Assembly (NCBI GenBank): GCA_035502095.1 | Contig: DATJUX010000044.1 | Location: forward strand, 200,389 to 264,388 | Reading direction: 5' to 3' | Length of the DNA stretch: 64,000 nucleotides | DNA from: JAKANT01 sp035502095 | GTDB lineage: Bacteria > Pseudomonadota > Gammaproteobacteria > Burkholderiales > Burkholderiaceae_F | Shown: piece by piece, positions 60,467 through 64,000 of the stretch | Layout: each line of letters begins with the position of its first letter | How positions within the stretch are numbered: the stretch's first letter is position 1 | Made by a program: the position numbers and the translations under genes | Notes under the pieces: generated by a model | Databases searched by the model: none | Seen by the model: only the letters and a program-made list of their open reading frames with translations | Told to the model about the DNA's origin: nothing

Positions 60467-61159
60467 ATGAAGAGAACGAGGATCAGTTGCCTGTTTGCAT
60501 CGGCCGTGCTGTCGCTTTCGGGCGCGGCGGTCGCGCAAACCAAGGACATCCCCGGCAATCCGAAGGACAGCGGATACACGCTGAGCCCGCCCAATACCGT
60601 GGTTCAGTCCGGAAGCGGGCTGTGCGTGCGCACGGGTTCGTTCCAGGCCTCACAGGCTCTCGTCGAGTGCGATCCGGATCTGGTGCCGCCGCCACCGCCG
60701 CCGCCGCCGCCGCCGCCTCCTCCTCCGCCACCGCCGCCGGCAGCAATGCCGCCGCCGCCGCCCCCGCCGCCGCCGCCCCCGCCGCCGCCGCCGGTTACTC
60801 AGAAGGTGACGTTCTCGGGTGATGCGCTGTTCGACACCGGCAAGGCCGACATCAAGCCGAGTTCGAAGGCGGCGCTGGACGATCTGGTCGCCAAGGTCGC
60901 AGACCTGAAGCTCGAGGTAGTGGTCGTCACGGGCCACACCGACAGCACCGGCAGCCAGGCGTTCAACCAGAAGCTGTCGGTCAAGCGCGCCGAGTCCGTG
61001 AAGGCGTACCTGGTCGGCAAGGGCATCGAGCCGAACCGGATCTACACGGAAGGCAAGGGCGAGAATCAGCCGGTCGCAGACAACAAGACGGCCCAGGGAC
61101 GCGCGCAGAACCGCCGCGTCGAGGTCGAGGTGGTCGGTACCCGGACCATCCAGCAGTAG
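60467..61159 (+). CDS. ompA: OmpA-family outer-membrane protein with polyproline linker
   Basis: A 230-residue secreted protein. A signal peptide (about 1-24, ending SGAAVAQ) is followed by a short region of about 48 residues with two Cys (LCVRTG and VECDPD), then a 36-residue proline tract and the OmpA C-terminal peptidoglycan-binding domain: VTFSGDALFDTGKADIKP, GHTDSTGSQAFNQKLSVKRAESV and GRAQNRRVEVEV. There is no eight-stranded barrel, so it is a periplasmic or lipid-free peptidoglycan anchor. The ATG at 60467 has GGAG close upstream. It ends in a strong terminator. Confidence 0.88.
   Translation: MKRTRISCLFASAVLSLSGAAVAQTKDIPGNPKDSGYTLSPPNTVVQSGSGLCVRTGSFQASQALVECDPDLVPPPPPPPPPPPPPPPPPPAAMPPPPPPPPPPPPPPPVTQKVTFSGDALFDTGKADIKPSSKAALDDLVAKVADLKLEVVVVTGHTDSTGSQAFNQKLSVKRAESVKAYLVGKGIEPNRIYTEGKGENQPVADNKTAQGRAQNRRVEVEVVGTRTIQQ
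60686..60793 (+). repeat. In-frame CCG/CCT/CCC triplet tract in ompA
   Basis: 108 bases of near-perfect CCN triplets encode 18 prolines, then Ala-Ala-Met, then 15 prolines. Slippage in triplets would lengthen or shorten the linker without changing frame. In the protein it would make a stiff extended spacer between the secreted N-terminus and the peptidoglycan-binding domain. Confidence 0.9.
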
Positions 61160-61178
61160 CGTCCGAACGATGCATAAC

Positions 61179-61204
61179 AGCCCCGCTTCGGCGGGGCTTT
61201 TTTT
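61179..61204 (+). terminator. Rho-independent terminator after ompA
   Basis: AGCCCCGC and GCGGGGCT (61179-61186 and 61191-61198) close a TTCG tetraloop and are followed by seven Ts. It is 20 bases past the ompA stop, an almost perfect intrinsic terminator. Confidence 0.95.
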
Positions 61205-61227
61205 CGCCTGCCGTACCATCACCGGTC

Positions 61228-61929
61228 ATGGCCTCGAACGTCGACGCCGCGGAACTGCAGAAATTCGGCGATCTCGCGCAGCGCTGGTGGGACCCCGCCG
61301 GCGCGATGCGGCCCCTGCACGAGATGAATCCGCTGCGGCTCGACTGGATCGACCGGCACGCGGGACTGAGCGGCAAGCGGGTCGTCGACGTCGGCTGCGG
61401 GGGCGGCATCCTCGCGGAGTCGATGGCAGCCCGCGGCGCCGAGGTTCTCGGCATCGATCTTTCCCCGAAGCCGCTGCGCGTCGCGGAACTGCACGCGCGC
61501 GAAAGCGGCGCGCGTGTCGACTACCGGGAGATCGACGCCGAGGCACTCGCCGCGGACCAACCGGGGATGTTCGAGGTCGTAACCTGCATGGAGATGCTGG
61601 AGCACGTCCCCGACCCGGCGCAGACCGTCGCCGCATGCGCACGCCTCGTGAAACCCGGCGGGTGGGTGTTCGTGTCGACGCTCAATCGCAACGCCAAGTC
61701 CTTCTTGCTCGCGATCGTCGGGGCCGAATACGTGCTCGGTCTGCTGCCAAAGGGGACGCACGAATACGAGAAGTTCATCAGGCCGAGCGAACTCGCCGCC
61801 TTCGCCCGTGCCGCGGGACTGGAGATCGCCGAAATGACGGGCATGACCTACAACCCGCTGACGCGGCGTTTCAAGCTCGGCAGCGACGCCGACGTCAACT
61901 ACATGGTCGCCCTGCGCAAGCCAGCATGA
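61228..61929 (+). CDS. ubiG: Ubiquinone biosynthesis O-methyltransferase UbiG
   Basis: SAM-dependent methyltransferase for two O-methylations in ubiquinone synthesis. The 233-residue protein has VVDVGCGGGILAESMA, EMLEHVPDPAQTV and the conserved MNPLRLDWI near its N-terminus. ATG 61228 starts 24 bases after the ompA terminator, so it must have its own promoter. It is coupled to gph by an ATGA overlap. Confidence 0.96.
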   Translation: MASNVDAAELQKFGDLAQRWWDPAGAMRPLHEMNPLRLDWIDRHAGLSGKRVVDVGCGGGILAESMAARGAEVLGIDLSPKPLRVAELHARESGARVDYREIDAEALAADQPGMFEVVTCMEMLEHVPDPAQTVAACARLVKPGGWVFVSTLNRNAKSFLLAIVGAEYVLGLLPKGTHEYEKFIRPSELAAFARAAGLEIAEMTGMTYNPLTRRFKLGSDADVNYMVALRKPA

Positions 61930-62597
61930 GCACGCGGCCGATTCGACTGGTGCTGTTCGACCTCGACGGTACATTGGCCGACACCGCACCCGATCTCGCC
62001 GCGGTGGCGAACCGGCAGCGCCAGGTGCGCGGGCTCGCGCCCCTGCCGCTCGAGGAATTGCGCCCCGTCGCCAGCCATGGAGCGCGTGGACTCATCGGCC
62101 GTGCTCTCGGCATCGCGCCGCCTTCCGCGGAATTCGATCGACTCAAGGAGCAGTTCTATACCTGGTACGACGACGCGTTGTGCGTGCACACGCAACTCTT
62201 TCCCGGCATGCCGGCGACGCTGGAGGCACTCGAACAGCGTGCCATCCGGTGGGGCATCGTAACCAACAAGATCCGCCGCTTTACCGATCCGCTGGTGCGA
62301 GCGCTCGGCTTGAGCACGCGCGCGGCGTGCGTGGTGAGCGGCGATACGACCGCGCACACGAAGCCGCACCCCGAACCGCTGCGCCATGCGATGCGTGCAT
62401 GCAGCGTCGATGAACTGGCCACGGTCTACGTCGGCGACGATCGGCGCGACATCGAGGCCGGCCGTGCGGCCGGGACGCGCACGGTGATCGCCTCGTACGG
62501 ATATCTGGGCGACGGCGCCGACGTCAGCGCGTGGCGGGCCGACCATACGATCGATCAACCGGCGGGCCTGATGCACTGGATCGACTCGTTCGAATAG
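61926..62597 (+). CDS. gph: HAD-superfamily phosphoglycolate phosphatase Gph
   Basis: Removes the phosphate from 2-phosphoglycolate formed in DNA repair. The 223-residue HAD enzyme has motif I FDLDGTLADTAPD (Asp12, Asp14), motif II with GIVTNKIRRF, the KP-HPEPL Lys region and motif IV YVGDDRRDIEAGRAAG. The ubiG-gph pairing is common in proteobacteria. A strong promoter for ssrA starts just after it. Confidence 0.93.
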   Translation: MSTRPIRLVLFDLDGTLADTAPDLAAVANRQRQVRGLAPLPLEELRPVASHGARGLIGRALGIAPPSAEFDRLKEQFYTWYDDALCVHTQLFPGMPATLEALEQRAIRWGIVTNKIRRFTDPLVRALGLSTRAACVVSGDTTAHTKPHPEPLRHAMRACSVDELATVYVGDDRRDIEAGRAAGTRTVIASYGYLGDGADVSAWRADHTIDQPAGLMHWIDSFE

Positions 62598-62610
62598 GCC
62601 TGCACGTGGC

Positions 62611-62638
62611 TTGACATTGCGCCACTCGCCCATATGAT
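62611..62638 (+). promoter_or_regulatory. Sigma-70 promoter of ssrA
   Basis: TTGACA (62611-62616) and TATGAT (62633-62638) with a 16-base spacer form a near-consensus promoter, 23 bases before the mature tmRNA 5' end. It fits an abundant stable RNA. The extra leader would be trimmed by RNase P. Confidence 0.88.
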
Positions 62639-62661
62639 CGAGCCGCAGTCAGCAAGAATCC

Positions 62662-63022
62662 GGGGGCGACCTGGTTTCGACGCGGGTTGTGAAACAGCGC
62701 AGTGCATGCCGAGGACCAGAACACCTCGTAAATCCATCTGGAAACCTACAAACGCCAACGACGAGCGTTTCGCTCTCGCCGCTTAATCCCGGTGAGACGC
62801 TGCACTAGTTTGTCTCTGGACTAGGTCGGGCAACCGACAGCAGCGCCATTTACAGAGGCTGATCGCCGGCGGCGTCGCGACGCCGGCGCCGAGAATCAGC
62901 GACTGGCCGTGCGTCGGCCTGCCGACTGGCTAAGCGCACGGTGAGATTCAAATAGGTCGGCTACGCATGTAGAGCTGTCTGCGGATCATTCGCGGACGCG
63001 GGTTCGATTCCCGCCGCCTCCA
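62662..63022 (+). ncRNA. ssrA: Transfer-messenger RNA (tmRNA)
   Basis: Rescues stalled ribosomes and tags proteins for proteolysis. The 5' end GGGGGCGACC pairs with CGCCTCC at the 3' end to make the tRNA-like acceptor, and the T-arm has GGTTCGATTCCC. The mRNA-like part resumes at GCC 62754 and reads A-N-D-E-R-F-A-L-A-A then TAA (62784-62786), a betaproteobacterial-type tag. The region between the two ends contains helices and pseudoknot-forming repeats such as CGACGCCGGCG. After the discriminator A (63022) the bases are CTC, so CCA is not encoded and must be added enzymatically. The downstream sequence looks foreign. Confidence 0.95.
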
Positions 63023-63097
63023 CTCGGACGTCCACGGACTCTTGCGGACTTCCGCGGATCTCAGAGGAAAAGCTTTAGCAGGGGCTAGTTTGCGTGA

Positions 63098-63123
63098 GTT
63101 CGATTCCCGAGCACGGAATCGAA
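63098..63123. repeat. T-arm-like core and hairpin, copy 1
   Basis: GTTCGATTCCCG (63098-63109) is an exact 12-base copy of the tmRNA T-arm (63002-63013). It forms part of a hairpin, TTCGATTCC paired with GGAATCGAA around the loop CGAGCAC (63099-63123). Confidence 0.85.
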
Positions 63124-63381
63124 TTGGAGTTCGCCAAACATCCAGACTGTCCACAAGACTAGCGAAGCTGTGAAGCGAACGATCTTCAGCGCGCTCATGG
63201 ACTTACCGCGATGCCTTAACCCCCAAACAGCGGCGCCTTTGGTGCAGGCGCGCTCGTGCGGTCCGACGACCGGAGACGTTCCCACACGTCCGGGGCCTCC
63301 GATTCATCGCAATCGCCTTCACCGCTCGCTCCTCAGCGATGGGTCGTGAAGAACCGTTGCTATCCGGGGACAGCTGCGGAA

Positions 63382-63405
63382 TTTGGGGGCAACTTTGGGG
63401 GCAAC
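63382..63405. repeat. Tandem G-rich 12-mer, first pair
   Basis: TTTGGGGGCAAC occurs twice in a row (63382-63393 and 63394-63405) with no gap. An inverted 11-base copy, GTTGCCCCCAA, lies at 63424-63434, so the set could also form a stem. Confidence 0.9.
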
Positions 63406-63506
63406 TCGACATCACAAAAACCAGTTGCCCCCAACACGTTCAGAACATCAATAACCAATCGAAATAAGCCGGTGCGCGACCGATGCACCAGTCCAAGTCC
63501 GCTGAG

Positions 63507-63531
63507 TTCGATTTCCAAACAGGGAATCGAA
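63507..63531. repeat. T-arm-like hairpin, copy 2
   Basis: TTCGATTTCC pairs with GGGAATCGAA around the loop AAACA, with one T-G wobble, so the stem is kept although the bases changed relative to copy 1. It is preceded by the same TGAG as copy 1. Confidence 0.8.
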
Positions 63532-63777
63532 TCGGGGTCCGTGGGTTTCTGCGATGTTCCGATCGCACGTGTAGAGGTTCCTGCGAAACTGCGAAGTGGC
63601 GCAGGGCCGCACTCCCTTTGCGTCACTTCGGCAATCGCTGTCGCGCTAGATGCCGGACTGACATACAGAGACTCTGGCATACGGGCGGTTGCCTGACATC
63701 GCAACACTGAACCGTACTCGGCGACGTGCGACCGGCTCTCACGCTTGTCCGCAGAGAGCCGTCAGCAGCCGAAAATA

Positions 63778-63800
63778 TTTGGGGCAATCTTGGGGGCAGC
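63778..63800. repeat. G-rich tandem pair, degenerate second copy
   Basis: TTTGGGGCAATC followed directly by TTGGGGGCAGC repeats the 63382-63405 pair with a few changes. It lies 271 bases after hairpin copy 2, against 283 bases between copy 1 and the first pair. Confidence 0.75.
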
Positions 63801-63832
63801 AATGCCGCCGCGCGGCTCGATTTCACTCTCGC

Positions 63833-63844
63833 GTTCGATTCCCG
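63833..63844. repeat. T-arm-like core, copy 3
   Basis: GTTCGATTCCCG appears a third time outside the tmRNA gene, followed by TCGGGGAAATC. It makes only a partial CCC/GGG stem, unlike the full hairpins of copies 1 and 2. Confidence 0.75.
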
Positions 63845-64000
63845 TCGGGGAAATCCAACAACCGTCCAGCGCTTCATCCATCTAGGCCAAGATCCACGGT
63901 CGATGACAGCGAAGTGATTTTGTCGCGCCATTGTCGCTGGTCCAACCGAAGCAGGTCGGCACATCGTTGGTCTGCGCAAGACCGGGTGATGCACGGCTCT

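Larger units (their letters stand above)
63025..64000. other. Gene-poor, repeat-bearing region after tmRNA
   Basis: The last 976 bases contain no ORF with a recognisable domain. Those present are short, overlapping and Arg/Ser-rich, with phrases such as RRRESNPRP that arise from reading T-arm-like DNA on the wrong strand. Compared with the rest of the window the composition is visibly less GC-rich. It holds repeated copies of a T-arm-like core and a G-rich tandem repeat. It looks like the edge of an eroded island integrated at ssrA. I see no integrase in it; one could lie beyond the window. Confidence 0.6.

Noticed and set aside
63099..63531. CRISPR-like array in the hairpin copies
   Set aside because: Only two hairpins about 400 bases apart with dissimilar intervening sequence, not regular spacers.
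62948..63994. Minus-strand frames with phrases such as RRRESNPRP and GFPRRESN
   Set aside because: These arise from reading T-arm-like DNA of the tmRNA and its copies on the opposite strand. They are a known source of spurious proteins.

Overview
The window is a stretch of GC-rich bacterial chromosome that is almost entirely core genome, with one eroded region at each end. The organism is most likely a betaproteobacterium. Three gene orders typical of that class support this: rlmE-ftsH-folP-glmM-pstSCAB-phoU-phoB-phoR; trxA-rho-rpmE2; and gyrA-pheA-hisC-tyrA-aroA-cmk-rpsA-ihfB-lapA-lapB-cysM, with ompA, ubiG and gph nearby. The tmRNA tag ANDERFALAA fits the same class. No insertion sequence, prophage or CRISPR array is visible.

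Layout. 1-864: a heavily decayed dihydroxy-acid dehydratase (ilvD) relic beside tRNA-Pro(UGG). 911-10197 (minus): a complete phosphate module (pstS, pstC, pstA, pstB, phoU, phoB, phoR) with a recognisable Pho-box promoter, downstream of folP-glmM. 10339-15263: an HDOD/degenerate-EAL signalling gene on the plus strand, ftsH and rlmE on the minus strand, yhbY on the plus strand, greA on the minus strand. 15372-19726 (minus): carA-carB. 20200-23180: a rhomboid protease converging on an unrecognised TPR membrane protein. 23258-25998 (minus): an ABC importer of the nitrate/sulfonate/taurine type. 26158-27862 (plus): a subtilisin-family protease without a secretion signal, followed directly by a tiny gene whose product looks like a free-standing protease propeptide/inhibitor. 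27896-37375 (minus): addB-addA, the SRP RNA gene ffs, a GNAT acetyltransferase, dnaX, ybaB and recR, a DNA replication and repair cluster. 37577-42920 (plus): trxA, rho, rpmE2, a membrane glycosyltransferase and a MATE exporter. 42984-43862 (minus): htpX. 44222-45745 (plus): class I fumarase. 45806-58656 (minus): the long gyrA-to-cysM run (topology, aromatic amino acid synthesis, ribosomal protein S1, IHF, LPS-regulating LapAB, cysteine synthesis). 58804-62597 (plus): an MTA/SAH-type deaminase, ompA, ubiG and gph. 62662-63022: tmRNA, then nearly 1 kb of gene-poor repeated sequence.

How the genes work together. PstSCAB imports phosphate, PhoU signals its status and PhoR/PhoB controls the set. 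In the aromatic run, AroA makes the chorismate precursor, PheA and TyrA split it to phenylalanine and tyrosine, and HisC-type transaminases finish them. AddAB, RecR, YbaB and DnaX form a repair and replication group. Many neighbouring genes overlap by the four bases ATGA or GTGA, which indicates tightly coupled operons.

Most worth a second look: the intracellular subtilase with its separate inhibitor-like gene; the repeat array after a tmRNA gene that has lost its encoded CCA; GyrA carrying glutamine at position 83; the ilvD relic beside tRNA-Pro; an OmpA-like protein with a 33-proline linker; and the absence of serC from its usual place between gyrA and pheA.
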